This document shows, one piece after another, positions 11,240 through 24,854 of a stretch of DNA of 64,000 bases. The notes below the pieces were generated by a model. It was not told the DNA's origin, did no database searches, and saw only the letters and a list, made by a program, of their open reading frames with translations. The DNA lies in the NCBI GenBank assembly GCA_008973525.1, contig WACJ01000058.1, positions 62,001 through 126,000 on the forward strand. Reading direction: 5' to 3'. Position 1 is the stretch's first letter. Every line of letters starts with the position of its first letter. The DNA is from Stenopsyche tienmushanensis (Eukaryota > Arthropoda > Insecta > Trichoptera > Stenopsychidae). The position numbers and the translations under genes were made by a program.

Positions 11240-14200
11240 CATACGTGACTTGAATACGTTCAATGAAAAATCATCTCGCTTGGAATTGGAAAACACAATA
11301 ATATTGATAGATTGAGAGCTCTAAATATTTGGATAAATTTCATAGGTATAAGATAATTTTTCAATAATAGCAAAATACTTTTAAAAGGAACAAATTTTAA
11401 ATGTCTTACGCTCTTCGTAGATATTGCATTTTAAATTCATCCTCAATACATCCTTTGATCAGATCGATTGGATTGATAATAGCCTTTGACATTAAAGGCA
11501 TTCATCAAGATCAAAGCTTATGTATCAAAGCAATATTGTAATTTTAACCACATTTTATCATAGTTGGATGATATTTCCAATATATATTTAATCATTAAAT
11601 ATCAGTCATAAATTTGATATCAGGTCTCATTGTAATTTACATGTAAGATAATTGTTCTTGGCTTCTTGGCTTAATGTCGAAAATTATATTAAATTTATGG
11701 ACTTGGGAATATTCAAGGAATGCTTAACTAGTGTTACTGTGAAATATTTGCGTTTGTGGAATAATTTCCACCTCGGTCAAGAGACTAACAGCTCATTCAC
11801 ACACGCACTTAAATATTGAAATTTCCATGCATAAAATATGTAGTTATAAGATTCAGGATATTTCGGAACGAGAGTTGAATATGTGGATTCTTCCCATTTT
11901 AATATTCGCGAAGTCACATTAATAGGAACGTGCCAAAATCGCCGAAGAAATTTTCGTACAAAATGAAATGCGAAATTCTCTCTCCATTGTGAGATTTTTA
12001 GAATTTGATTCGCTATTTTATTTTGGGAACATTTTCGCGAAATAATGTCCTACGCTATATTTAGTTCTTAAATATCTGAGTGCTTTAATGCAAACCAAAA
12101 AGCCTTAAAGCATTCCCGTGACACATAACATCTCGAAGAAATGAAAAACAAGGGTTGAACAGCAATAAAACTCGACTGATCGCTAAAAACGACTAAAAAA
12201 GGCTCTCAGGAAAGCCTCAATAAAAGTTTTTCCGGTAAAAACGGATTGGAGCAAAGTTGTTATTTCGTGTTCGAATTCTTCGTATTGATTAAAAGAGGAC
12301 ACGTAGAATTTTTTTGCTTTCAACTAGAGTAAATCTTTTATAATTCTTCAGATTTGCTAATGCTGTGATTTTATAAAAAGTGATCTCGCGTCTTCTTTAA
12401 TGAATGGGGACCTACACGAGCCAGCAAAGCCATAAGAAGAACTGAATATTCCTCAACGGATAGATTGTTCAAAAAAAAAGTGGATATAAATAATAGTGCA
12501 AGACATTATTATGTAGAAGTAATTCTTTAGACACAAATATTTCCTATTATGATTGTCTTCTGATATAAATTCTAGTTAAAATCCCTTTTCATCTCAGAAA
12601 ATATATTTTTCAGTGACATTCTTTCAGAACTGAGGGAAGTCTTACATGAAAATATATTTATGATAAACCCAAGGACTATCTCCCATCAACAAATATTATA
12701 TTACAAAAATATTTCAGACCCACACTAAGTAGATCCGAGCTCCATATTTTAATAGATGTTTTAAATTGCGTAAATTAAATTTAGCAGATTTCCCCAATAA
12801 AAAGTCTCTAGTAATAACAAATTCTAAAATAATATAGAGCTAAATTGTGTTAATAAACACCGCCTTGTTTCATATTTTACGACATAATTAATTTTCCGAA
12901 TCCCATAACTATGCGTGCTTTTATGGAGATAAAACACGCATATAGCCTTCCGATGAAAAATTGATACAGGCCCTATAATCAAATACTGATAATCCAAGAA
13001 ATAATAGTTCAGTGGACTTAATATAAGATCACTTATTTAAAAAATAGAGATATTTTCTGTTAATTATTTTTTTTAAGACAATTGATGCCATTTTATTTAA
13101 CATTTCTCCATGTCTTTTAGCATAGAAGCTTTGTTTTTCCAATGTACATGACAATTATCAGTGTGTTTTAGCACGTTAACACTGAAAAATGTTTTCATTT
13201 TAAAAAATCCGAGAATACATACATTGTAAATTTGAATGGATAAGAAGAGGATTAACATGAATAAATCCTGAATAAATATTAAATCTGCGCTAAAATGTCA
13301 CGGATTTTAACATAAATTTATTTTTACAATTTGTTAAGACTGAACACATTTTTATCCGAATAGAAGCATTACTTATTGTATATTATGTAGGTTTTTGAAA
13401 GCTTTGATGTATTAAAATATTGGAAAAAACTCTTCCACTGTATAAACATACGTTAAGTCAATAAAACAACAAGGGATCAAAATCGTTCATTTTTAACGAG
13501 TTCATATAAGTTTTTAGCTGAAAAAAAATGTTTTTATTCCTATGAAAATTTTCACGTTGTTGATATTTTATCCTACATTTTTGCTGCGTATATTTTGCTT
13601 CGAAATTAAATATGGTCGTGGAATACATTCGTATTTTCCCAGTAGATTAATTAACTTCAAGCGTTGTTTTTCGTATTTGTCTTCGCTTCCCAAAACATGG
13701 AACACAATCCTTCAATGGGTGATTGTACAAGTCCATCATTATAAAGGAACTTTGTGCGAAACTCCGAGAAGCTAATTATCAGAGTTAAAAGGCGAAAATC
13801 ACTTTTCAACTTCAACAGCTTCAGAAGCGTCTGGCAAAATTAATTACAAGCTGTACTGTATTCCCATAAGCGGCGTTTGTGCAATCAAAAATTATATAAA
13901 GACAACAAAAAAGAGCAAAACTGTGATTGAATCGTCAATCGAATGAGAGCAAATCGATTAGTTTAGACGTCAAATATTTTTATTTTTCATACATAATTCA
14001 ATTTGTCAACTTTCATTGAAATAATACCAAATTTTCGAAGTTTTAATTGATTGATTGAGGGCTTTTCGAATATACTTGATCCAGGAAAGTATAAATTTCT
14101 TGGACTAACGTCAATCTGGGGATAAATACCCCCAAGGAATTTGCGACAAAATGTTTCGTAAAATATTTGAGGTGTCACATTATGAGGCTTACATGTTAAA

Positions 14201-17200
14201 TTTCAGGAATTTCTCTAAAGAAACCTCATCCGTGTTCTCATATGCTAATGGTTGTTGTCACCCTCGAATTGTTATCCCTTAGCACCAGTACATTGAGTCT
14301 AATGATACATTTATCCTTTAAAATATCTCTGCTATATTATAATATTTAGCAAGAATTTGTTATAATATTAATACATATTAATTGGGTAAGAGGAATGACT
14401 CCTTTGATTTTTTACTAGTGCAATTGACGAAAATACATGAGAAACTTGATTTTCATATAATGTAAATTTTTCATTGCAATTTACTTCTAAAAAGTACCAC
14501 GCGATGCCTGTTGAGCAAAGACGAGTCTACTTGGAATCATTAAAGCTTATTGGCTTCTTTCAACTTATATAGAAACTATCTATCAAGTTTTTTCTTTTCG
14601 ATCCTTTCAAGAAGGCAACTTATCGTAGTTATGGATATATATAAAGCCTCTTTGCAAGATATTTTGTCTTAATCTGACTTTACCTTGATTTTCCGGATTT
14701 ATAAAAGCGAACACTGAAATTAATAAAATCGAGCATGGCCGTATTATAAATTGAAATTAGACGTAAAACACAAAAATGGACAATGAATGAAAAACCTGAT
14801 TAGCCATATCGATAAAAATTATTGCTTTACATTGAATACCGATATAATAATTTCAAATATCATATGCAACAGTGCTTAAGAAAAATAGAACAATCCCTGT
14901 TTGTAGAAGAATTAGTTGATTTCGTATTATTTTCGCCCGTATTTTTTCATCATCAATGCTGCTAGTTAGTCATCTACGTGACTCATAATCTGAATCGATA
15001 TGTATTGCTTGAGATACCCCAAACAATGTATATATTTTCTTATTGAATGATGAATATCCCTAACTGAAACCATTTTTGTGAGATATAAGACTAATCAGAA
15101 ATCGGACATTTCATATGAAAACTGCTATTATTTCGAAGAATTTAAATAACAAAGTCTGTTTGCATAAAACATTTTAGTTTTATGAAAATGGATTTAAAGT
15201 AATGAATTTACCTTTTAATGATTATTAAACCACTATGCACTCAATTATATTCAAATGTAAGTCTCAAATGCAGACAGTTTTAATTCACAGAGTTAACTTA
15301 TTCCTAAGAATTGAAAATTATTTGTTGTTTTCAACAGCTTTAATTATGAGCGACGTGTTTTGACCTTTCCTCTGAAAGAATATAATATCAATGGACTAAC
15401 AATATAAATTGTAGATAAAAATATTTAATTTCTATCATTTCATTAAAATTATAACTGAATTTTTACCACACACAATGATTAATTAAGCCTTTAAGCATCA
15501 ATTTAATATGCATTGTAGATCATTTATATAAAAATCAACTTCATCTTAAACTGCCTCATCCATTATTGGATGTAAATACACTCTATAAGGAATTTCCCTA
15601 GGGATTAAGGATTTTAACGTGATGCTTTCGCATTACCTTCAACTATTTATTTTTAATTTATAATTGAAAATGAATTTAACTACGTTGAATTCTTGGCAAA
15701 TATTGACATTAAATATGCAAATGTATGATACCCTTGAGTCTTATATGAAAGTAAATATTATTAATAATTGGTATTTCCCTTCAAAGTATATTCAAACTTT
15801 CGAAAATATCTGTTTATTTACGATTCTTGATATTCAATCATATTTTTTTATAGATTTAATGACATTAAATCCTAGTTTATATCCTAATAATAATATAAAT
15901 GCGTGTTAGTATTTGAATACGAAGGAAATTATTGCTTCGTAGACCATTCAAAGCTTCTAATTTGAAATTATTGAATACCACACGATCCGTTACCCATAAT
16001 CTATGTTATTACTAGCTTGTAATGTATGCATCTCTGGGATGAGAAATTGATTTCTACAATTAGAAGCATAAACCAAGTATTTTAAATGCTAATAATACAA
16101 TTATTTGGAAGGGTTTGAACAGTAAATATAAAAATTCCATCAAATTATCGCACTACTGATTATTTTGAATATTCGACTGAACTGCCATCCTCTTTGGAAT
16201 AAAATAAAATAATTAGAATTTAATTTGAGACTGCTAGATCCAGGTTTTAGATTGTATGATAGGTGGTTTTATTATCGGAATCCATGAGTAAGATGACTTT
16301 TCTCATTTGTACATCATCAATCTTTTCGTTAAGAAATTTTTTTTCGGTATGAATTCTATCAGCAAAGGTTCTTTATCAATATACGTCTTCAACAGACAAT
16401 GGATTATTAAATTTATTCTACACTTAAAGAGCACTTTAACATGTTTTATGTTGTATACAACGTGAATTATGATGATTTGCTGTTATTTTGATGTTATAAG
16501 TACTGCTGTTTTAGGTTGATAGGTTCCATATGAGCATTACAAAGTACAAATTAATTTAATCAAAATTTGACCCTCTATGTCATTTGCATCTTTAATTCGC
16601 ATTAAAGCAAATTTAACAGCCTAAATTAGCATACAATTTAAAGGCGTTCCATGGGGTAAAATAAAGGTGAATTGATTTTCTGTAAAATGCAAGTTATACG
16701 AGAGAATCGTGAATTTATAAGAATTTATTGTTGATTTTGGTCGAAATAAAAATTTGGTTTTATTTATAAAAAATAACCAAAGTTGTGCGAACTTTTTCAA
16801 ATGCGTTATCATGACGTCGGCTAAATAATTTTATCGTTTTATTGCGGTTAAAAATAGCTTCAAAAGTTTCGGTTGGGTACGTAATTTGAGCAATATGGCG
16901 AGCTTAAGACGTTTTGTGGGCGCGTTGTGGATGAAATTAAAAAGAAGAGTCTTTTGCGAAAATTGTTCTTGGCAAAAGTTTGTTTCTCAATTGCAGCATG
17001 AAAAATATATATTCCAGCCGAACAAAGAGGAATAAAAGAAACTTGTTGGCTCCCGAAAACATTTTTCATTCCTCCAATAATTCATTTTAATTGAGCATCA
17101 TGATGGTGGTTCTTAGGAAAATAATTTTCTTTTGAATAATGCATCGCTTTCAACCAAGTATTCTTCTTAATCGTTTTGACACCTCGTTGCTATCATTACA

Positions 17201-18350
17201 TAAATCATTTTGATGTGCACAATCAATCATATCAATAAAATATTAAATATTGTTTGCAAGTATAGTAAAACTGAATTCCATTCGAATATTCTATTAAAAA
17301 CATGTTTTACATATAAATGTAGAGACATCAACATATAATGTGTATTAGTTTGATGCATAAGAAACGTCGTATTTTTACATAAACTATGATATATTAAACT
17401 AAACTCTTTCATTTCTAATCTGCCATGATAACATTTGGTTGGCAACATTAAATACCCAGTGGTTAAAAATCTACAGTATCAAATGCTTTATAAAAGTCGA
17501 ATAACTTTATCAAATATTAAATCATTGATCATGTTTTTTATTGATCATATTAAAATATAATCAATTGTAAAGATTTGTTAAGCTTTGTAAATATGAGCAC
17601 GGATATAACGAGCAGTTTTAATTTTAATCAACTCTTAAAGAAGACCATGCATGCATTATTTTAATGAATATTGATTATATATCTCCGGTGTATTCAGGCG
17701 AAATTTAGCAAGTAATCTCGCATATTTATGACGATTTTCTATTCCGTATTCACAAAAATGCTTATAACTATGTTATAATTTGTTTAAATCCGATTAAAAT
17801 AAGAAGTATTATGAAGCGTATATTATAGTGCATAAAATTTAGAACCAATTTGTTCAAAAATAAAAATTACAAGTTGAAAAAACTTTGAAACTGAAAGGAC
17901 ACACGAATAGATATATTTTTTAAATTAATCTAATAAATATAATAGTATCGGTATTTTTAAATCATTTTATAAAATGACATATATAATTTAGCGGCTCTCA
18001 AACTGTGGATATGCTTTTTTATTTTCGTTGTATTTGCACATTACTTAATTAAGGACTAAAAATAAAACAAACACCATTAAAGCGGCTAGACTCCTGAGAT
18101 TTATGGTAATTTATTAAATAGGTACTCACCTTTCATCCCTTGGTATTTTACGATAGGAAAGTGTAATATAATGACGACGCACAAGACGATTAGACAGTTT
18201 CTTTTGCCAACTAAAACAAGTACATAAATGCATTTATTATATACCAATACTTAATTATTACTGTGTCGATTGAGCAATCCTTTTTATGAGACCATTTCCA
18301 ACTGTTTTGACATGGTTTTTCATGGCGTATATGTGTTTGTAAAAATGTAA
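11240..18350. other. 7 kb of AT-rich, gene-poor sequence
   Basis: No frame above about 81 codons is present. Those at 13542-13775 (plus), 13987-14178 (minus), 15664-15909 (plus) and 16860-17069 (minus) show no recognisable domain. I see no inverted terminal repeats, tandem arrays or RNA genes. It may be intergenic or intronic; the sequence does not decide. Confidence 0.6.
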
Positions 18351-18354
18351 TCGC

Positions 18355-18480
18355 CAGCCGGTGTAGCTGGTGACCAAATTTTGATATAACATGTCACCAC
18401 ACCTGTAGATTTGAACCCAAGTTTATTCAGATACGAGTTCAACCGCTTAACCGCGGGACAACAGTAGGCTGCGTACAATG
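18355..18480 (-). repeat. tRNA-derived SINE-like sequence
   Basis: On the minus strand the sequence carries an RNA polymerase III A-box-like stretch (GCGGTTAAGCGGTTGAAC, around 18437-18455). About 20 bases further on comes a good B box (GGGTTCAAATCT, 18408-18419). Order and spacing match tRNA heads of insect SINEs. The arms do not fold into a full cloverleaf and no anticodon stem is convincing, so it is not a functional tRNA. No second copy is visible in the window. Confidence 0.5.
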
Positions 18481-18489
18481 AGGTATCGA

Positions 18490-19390
18490 CCCAATTTCAA
18501 TTAACTTTTTAATACTTGTTTTTACTTTGTGCTTAATACCTATTGGTCTCTTCGCTAATAAATTAGGATAGATCATTCTTCACAAATAAAAATGCAGCTT
18601 GCTTGACATATTCAGAATTTGCAGGGATTTTTTTAAATCCTGGTTTACCACGAAAAATTCATTGATTTTTGGCAAATTAATTTCTGTCCAATATATATCG
18701 ATGTTAATTGCAATAATTAATGCCTTTATTAAGATCATCACAAAAACTTCTACTTTCAACATCACTTGACACATCTGACAAATCATCATTTATAATTAAA
18801 AAAAAAAACAAGCTGCAATCAGTAGAGTATGGAAAAAATATATTTCATGACTTTTGGGACACACTTGAATTATATTACAGAATTTCTTTATTTTTTTATA
18901 TTCGAATTTTAAAGACTTGAGTGGAAAAGGAAAATTATTATGTTAGACTCATAAACAGTAAATGCAGTTCGTTGCAGTAAATTAACATTACATTGGAACA
19001 AAACATTTTCACATTTTTTTCGGGTATCAAGTCGTTAAACTAAATTAAAAATATATACACAATGATATGCCAATCTGCGTAGTTGCGAACTGGATTTTAT
19101 CGCTTATGAATATTTCTCTGACGCCGCAGAACCGGGTTTCTATGTGTTAAGGGGGGCGCTCGAAAATGAGTCGTTTTTCATGATTTTTTTAATGGTGATA
19201 GAATAATCGCATCATTTTAAATTTTTGACATTATTTTACTACAACCTTAAAGTGCTTATTTATTTTATTTCTTTTAAATCAAATAACAAAATGGCGAAGT
19301 TATAAAGTATTTCATTAGGCGCCTTTTCTCGTGATATCAAACGGCTCGCCACTTGTCGAAGGTTTACGGTTGAACTGTAATCAAAAATGA
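18490..19390. other. AT-rich sequence, no gene seen
   Basis: No recognised gene. The GC-richer patch at about 19110-19170 has no frame or repeat partner that I can identify. Confidence 0.5.
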
Positions 19391-19394
19391 AAAT

Positions 19395-19695
19395 ATTTTT
19401 TGATTTCTAATATTTGTGGGCAGTCAACTAAGCTATATAAATTTAAAAAAATATAAAACCAAAAAAATAGTAGGCTTTTTAGTTAAACTTTCATAATTTT
19501 TACCATTTTATTGATAATTTTTACCACAAAAAATAATGTATTTACGCGAAAACCTTAATACTTTAGCTTATTTGACTAGGTAATATTATAGTGAGAAACA
19601 TCCCAAAATTTCAGCCAGATCGATCAACAACTTTTTAAGCTACAATAGGCAAACATTTTGAAAATGCAGTTTCGAGATAATCTCGTTTAAAGTTT
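19395..19695 (+). repeat. dispersed repeat R3, copy 1
   Basis: About 300 bp align in inverted orientation with 33448-33745. Shared blocks include TTTTTAGTTAAACTTT, AAACCTTAATACTTTAG against a similar AAACCTTAAAATTTTAGG, TTATAGTGAGAAAC, and the boundary TGCAGTTTCGAGATAATCTC. The family is unknown to me. It probably represents the non-coding part of a DNA transposon. Confidence 0.65.
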
Positions 19696-19699
19696 CAAT

Positions 19700-21790
19700 A
19701 CGATAAAACTATCAACTTTAGTGACTAATCGATCAATCAATGATTCCAGGCGCATATAATAGATCTTCAGCTTTCTCAAAAAGTTGATTGTCTTGGATTT
19801 ACTGTTGTTTTCAGGCTACACGAACTGCTATTGTCTCAGAAAGACTCTTCAGATCATCATCAGATCTTCAAGCTTTGGATATTTTTTAAAGCAATGGTTT
19901 TCTGCCATTTGCACCAGCTTTTGATTCCAGTCGGGTTCCTATGATAATGTCTTTTTTTTAAATTCCTCGAACTTCTCTCCCTGTTCTTTTATTAAGATAT
20001 TTTGAGATTTTTGCTTTGAAAATTTAACCACACACGACAAACTATCGAGCTATACTTCGAGCAAAGTAGTATCAAAATCATTAAAAATGAATATTAGCAT
20101 TTGCAATTGAATTGAATCTAAAATGAAAGCACTTAGTTTAAATTCAATCGCAAATGCTCCTTGCAGAATTCATCAGTGTTCGTTTGCGTTTTTTCTACAA
20201 ACTATAAATGAGCTTTAAGACTTAATCAAACTTCATGATTAAATTCAATTTCTGTCTAGATGTGAAAATATCTTCAAAAGGGCTCGACTCCTCAAAAATA
20301 TGTTTTAACTACGATTCAAAGCAACTATTTCGATCAAGCACGTCCCAGAAACCGGTCGCCATTATTAGTATGCAAATCTCGTCCGGACTACGAGAATCTT
20401 CCCTAATATCCTCATTAATATGAGATGGCGACGGTCTTAATTCGTAAGCCATGAATGTTAGCTCCGTATTTATACATCCATATCTATTTACGGCTTTCCA
20501 CAATCAAAAAATACGTATCAAGCCAAAAAGATATTTATTGGCCTTCTTCAAATATTTATACCAGTATTCTGGTAAATTTGATAGAATTTATATGTAAATT
20601 TGGCTTTTTGTACCCTTATTTTCAGCAACATCTGCTTTGAGAAAACTTGTACGATAAACAAGAACAAAATGTATATGCGTGTATCGTAAGGGCAGAAAAG
20701 GCCATATTGAAGCCTCTGAGCCGTCAGTTTGCTTTAATTTGAATTCAAAGATCGTGAGATGAAATCTTTTTGCATTCTATAAAACGAATGATCAATATCC
20801 CGTAAAAATACATGCTTGTCATGCTCATATCATTTATGAACCATCTAACAGCTTTACTGAAAGTTTCCATATAAATTTATTTCCAGCGTGCAGCTTTAAC
20901 GTAAACTTATATCAAGATTTTTTTCAGTAAAAGTGTATTTGAAGTCATAAATAATATTCAAAATGAAAAACTGCGTGCAAAGTCTAAGTGCAATATTTAT
21001 AAATTATTCATTTTGCTTTATGGAATATTTCGTATTACATTAATCCATCTGCATTGCTTCAGATGTGTGCTGTGAATTCCAAAGTAAATATGATACCATT
21101 ATCATTTAAAGTGGCCATTTCTGCAGCACGTGAAACTAAAGCCATATATTAATATATATATTTATTATGAAAATAGCTTGCATTCATCGTGAATATTTTT
21201 AGATTTTTGAAGAGATTTGAGGCTGACATCCCCGAAACAAGCAACCTATCACGTTCGAAATTTAAAGCTTCTTTAGCTGTCAGCTTCTTGCGAATATCCA
21301 AAAATTTAAGTCCTATTTGAATAATACTGAGAATTTGAGATCGTGGGTCTTTATTTGATCCTCGTGCTGAATATTTTCAGGAATTGAATACAAGATCGGC
21401 TTTTATACTGCAAGAATCCTTTGCAAAGAGCGATTTTTATGTATAATATTGCTGCTTCCGTCGGAAACTTGTTAAGAAACCTTTTTCTCGCGAATATATT
21501 GTCGATGCATTCATTCAAAATCAAGGAAACAATAAATTCAATAAAATATTGCATAATAAATTATTATTTAAAAATATTAATTATTTGATTTACAAACAAT
21601 ATCTGTTTATATTAAAAAAAATATTTATAAAAATATACTCATAATATGATCATAAGACAAATACTGCATTGAATTCATACAATTCTTATGATCAAAATTT
21701 GCACCTAAATATTGGTAAACTTTATTTTTTAAGTGATTTTAATGATACGAGGGTAATCTAGAAAGTTAGTTTAAAAGGTTCCTGAAGCCG
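19700..21790. other. AT-rich sequence, no gene seen
   Basis: Overlapping short frames on both strands around 20235-20503 reflect a patch of slightly higher GC and show no recognised domain. Nothing else is supported. Confidence 0.5.
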
Positions 21791-21794
21791 GGTA

Positions 21795-22142
21795 TTTTTT
21801 TGTTTTAAAATACTTGAACTACATAGAAAACTAAGGGATAGGCTCCATTATTTTTAAAAACTGCATAACTTCAAATCAATGCTATAGAATGTACTAAAAA
21901 TCGCATAAAAAAAGTTTACCAAAAAATAATTCCAATCGCCCTAATAATATAGGGTTAGACCGTTATAACTCACATTATAACGGTCGTAACTTGCACTAGT
22001 GCTAATTTTAGATTTTTTTTATGCGCATTCGCATAAAAAAGCTATATTCTTCATAGAAAAATGAGGGATAGGTTTTCATTATTTTTTAAAACCGCATAGC
22101 TTTAAATTCGCATAAAAAAGATCCGAATAAAAACAGACCCAA
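21795..22142 (+). repeat. dispersed repeat R2, long copy with internal hairpin
   Basis: The first 130 bp match the reverse complement of 59030-59150 (CTTGAACTACATAGAAAACT, GGGATAGG, AACTGCATAACTTCAAATCA). The right end reads AAAAACAGACCCAAGTGTA, the same terminus as the complete R2 MITE at 58983-59215. In between lies a perfect hairpin at 21958-21985 (GACCGTTATAA, 6-nt loop, TTATAACGGTC) that the shorter copy lacks. The left terminus is missing. Confidence 0.65.
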
Positions 22143-22149
22143 GTGTACA

Positions 22150-23790
22150 TATGAGTGCGACGGAGAGAGCGAAAATGATTATTCTTCTCTTTTCAACCAA
22201 TTGCCTTTTAAAGTTTCACTTTTCATTTCGATCAACCCAATTTACCCTACCGCTTTCATAGAAGTTTAACTTTTTATTAGTTAAACTATTTTTTCTATCC
22301 ATGATTATAACACATCTTCTTCCGTTATTATCCTGGATAAGCTTTTATTGCCATGCTGCATTTTTCTACCAATATTGATTTTAAGTTCAATAAAGATTCC
22401 AAAAAGTCCATTGAAGCCTTTTCAATTACCAAAATTTTCCAACTTTAATGTACATCGCTTAAAATTATACTACGGCAATATAATACAATAAATAATTTAA
22501 ATATTTACTCTCCAGTAAATGCACAAATATATTTTGATGCATTTAATGCAACAACTCAAATCCAAAACTCACAATTTCTATTCCTAGAGACGAGGATTGC
22601 TTTATCACTTCGTGAATTTTCAAGCAATGTCTGCATTTAAGGATATGTAACGCCAACATTTCTAAAAGCTTACGCTAAAAGCGGTCATGCAAATTTTGTA
22701 GCCTCTGCACACGTGCACTACTGGGAATATAGAAAGATAATTTTCATATTGGAAATTCAATATTAATTTGGCCATCATATTTGAAAATTGCATCTGATGA
22801 TAAAATTTCAGCTTTTGGTTATTCATGAGTGTATTTTATTGCTATTTGTTTTGCTAAATACACAGATGATGGTTGCATTTGTTTAGGGGTTGATGAATTG
22901 CCCGCGTTATTAAATCAGATTACATTCCTGCCACTGTCATAAACAACCCCAAAACAATAAACGTAACTGCATTCGGTATAGTGGCTTTAAACAGAGCTGA
23001 TGTTCTGTGAAGCTTATAATCGCGCATGTTTGACTCTAAATTACAGTCTATTGCGACGTTAAGCAAATTTAGTATGAATTCTTGGAAGAAGTTTTTCAAT
23101 TTATTATGTATTCACTGCAGTACGTGTGTCATTATAGGATATCATTAGGAGCGTCCCAGATGCTGGACGCCTTCCTATGACCCAGATAAAATTCCATATT
23201 CTTCAAGAGATATGTGCATAAAATATTCATCAAATACACAATCTGTCGTATGTGTAAGGTGATATATCTACAAAATGAGATTTTAAATATCAAATTTGCT
23301 CCATGAAGATAGTCAAAGTGCAAGCTATAAAAAAATCATTGATAAGCTTAAATCGTCTGCATCCTTTGCAGCAACTTTCAATATTCATTTCAAAGCAACT
23401 AATAATCATTTCATTAAAAAACTTGCACGTCTTGATCATTTTTCGCGTAACATAATTTCTTCCACTATTTTTTAATGAAAATGGACGCAATGAAGCCAAA
23501 CTCATTCAGCATAAATAAGGAGCTATGAACTCCAACAAAGTTCTCAACGAGCTTAATTTAATTTCGCAATTAAGGTGATAGCAATTCCACGTAATTTTGA
23601 TATCTTAATTTGGTTTTGTTTAAACGTTCAGCTTATTAAGGACATCACTAAAACTATTTCTGTGGAAATAATTCATTTATAAGGCCGAAATATTTCAATA
23701 AAATGTAACAAAATATCCTTGAAAAGTTGCTTGGGTACTTGGTGATTTATATGTTAATTAATTATAAAATATATAAAAATGAAATGAAAG
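22150..23790. other. AT-rich sequence, no gene seen
   Basis: Two minus-strand frames of 63 and 71 codons (23132-23505) overlap and show no recognisable domain. No repeats were identified. Confidence 0.55.
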
Positions 23791-23794
23791 ACAT

Positions 23795-23992
23795 AAAAAT
23801 GTACCTTGATCAATATTTTGCCAACAAACCTGGGAAATTTTGGCAAGAAGGCATTATGAGGCTTCCGGAGAGATAGGGAAAGGTAATAGAATAGAATGAA
23901 TCACATATTATTCAATAAAATTTGATGCAATACAAAGTATTGTTTATTTTCTTCTTAATATGAAAACGAAAGAAACTTATGGGACACCCTAA
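23795..23992 (+). mobile_element. terminal fragment of the TTAGGGTGTCCC mariner
   Basis: This is an inverted copy of the end seen at 2240-2430. It terminates in AAACTTATGGGACACCCTAA at 23974-23992, just before TA. The plus strand encodes the last residues of a mariner transposase: QYFANKPGKFWQEGIMRLPE, with an in-frame TAG soon after. This FFxxKPxxFxxxGIxxLPxR pattern is the typical C-terminus. Everything upstream of about 23795 is missing, so it is a truncated dead copy. Confidence 0.85.
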
Positions 23993-24082
23993 TATAATAA
24001 TCAATAAAATTGCCACAAATACTCAATTAAAACAAGTCGTGTGGTTGCATAGTTAACTATACAATATATTGTTGTTTGTATA

Positions 24083-24850
24083 GGGGATTTCCGGAAGTAA
24101 TATCGTTTTTTTCCAACGAGATTCAAAATGGTTTTTCTTGAAATTTATTGAAAAATTCTTATACAAAATTGTTTTATACGTTATCTATCATCTTCTACCA
24201 CCTATCTTTTAAATCTTCTGTGCTAGAATTCAGCGTATTTTAATTGATAATAGTTTAGAAGAGCAAATTTCAACTATTCTATAGAATTGAAATTTTGACA
24301 TTTTAAAAAATGTTTCATAGAACGAAATTCCATAAGTGAAAATCAGATGATTTGAGATCCGGCTAAGATGGTGAATGCAACAAGATGACCCAACCAAGAT
24401 AAGTTTTTCATGCAACAATTTTGCAAAATGAGGTGCTGGAGAATAATAGCGTATCTATTCACCAAAACTGGTATCTTTTGAAGCAATTTGTCATTCAATC
24501 TATCCAACTGTTGATAGAACACTTCTGCCGATACTCTCTCACATCATGCATATACTTCCAACCAAATTATTCCTGTAGAATTTGCTGATGTTGATCCATT
24601 GGGGCATAGTGCAGTCGATCAATGCGTGTGGGATAGAAATACATTATTTTTGAAACTCGTCCAATTTCTTTAAGTTCCTCTGATTATTGCAAGATTTTTG
24701 ATACTGTTTTGATGGTAAGCATCGGATTTTCCCCAACTGTAAACTTCAGAGCTGCTTCATCACCTTGGATGAGTCGTTTGTGTCATCCTAAAGCTCGCAA
24801 GTTGTTCCGACGGACATGTTTCTCCCATTGTCGTTAGAGGGATATTTTTT
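24083..24850 (-). pseudogene. mariner-type (D34D) transposase relic, second family
   Basis: Minus-strand pieces in transposase order are: DEAALKFTVGENPMLTIKTV (N-terminal helix-turn-helix region, about 24730-24780); VSAEVFYQQLDRLNDKLLQK (about 24480-24540); APHFAKLLHEKLI (second Asp block, its D-N lost, about 24395-24440); GWVILLHSPS then PDLKSSDFHLW (third Asp block, about 24310-24380); and a C-terminal DLKDRW (about 24205). A frameshift separates the second and third blocks and several stops interrupt the frame. A possible terminus, GGGGATTTCCGGAAGTAAT, begins at 24083; no inverted mate is visible near 24850-25150. It lies 90 bp from the other mariner fragment. Confidence 0.82.
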
Positions 24851-24854
24851 TAAA

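Noticed and set aside
18408..18455. Functional tRNA gene
   Set aside because: A and B boxes are present, but acceptor and anticodon stems do not pair convincingly; a SINE head or tRNA relic fits better.
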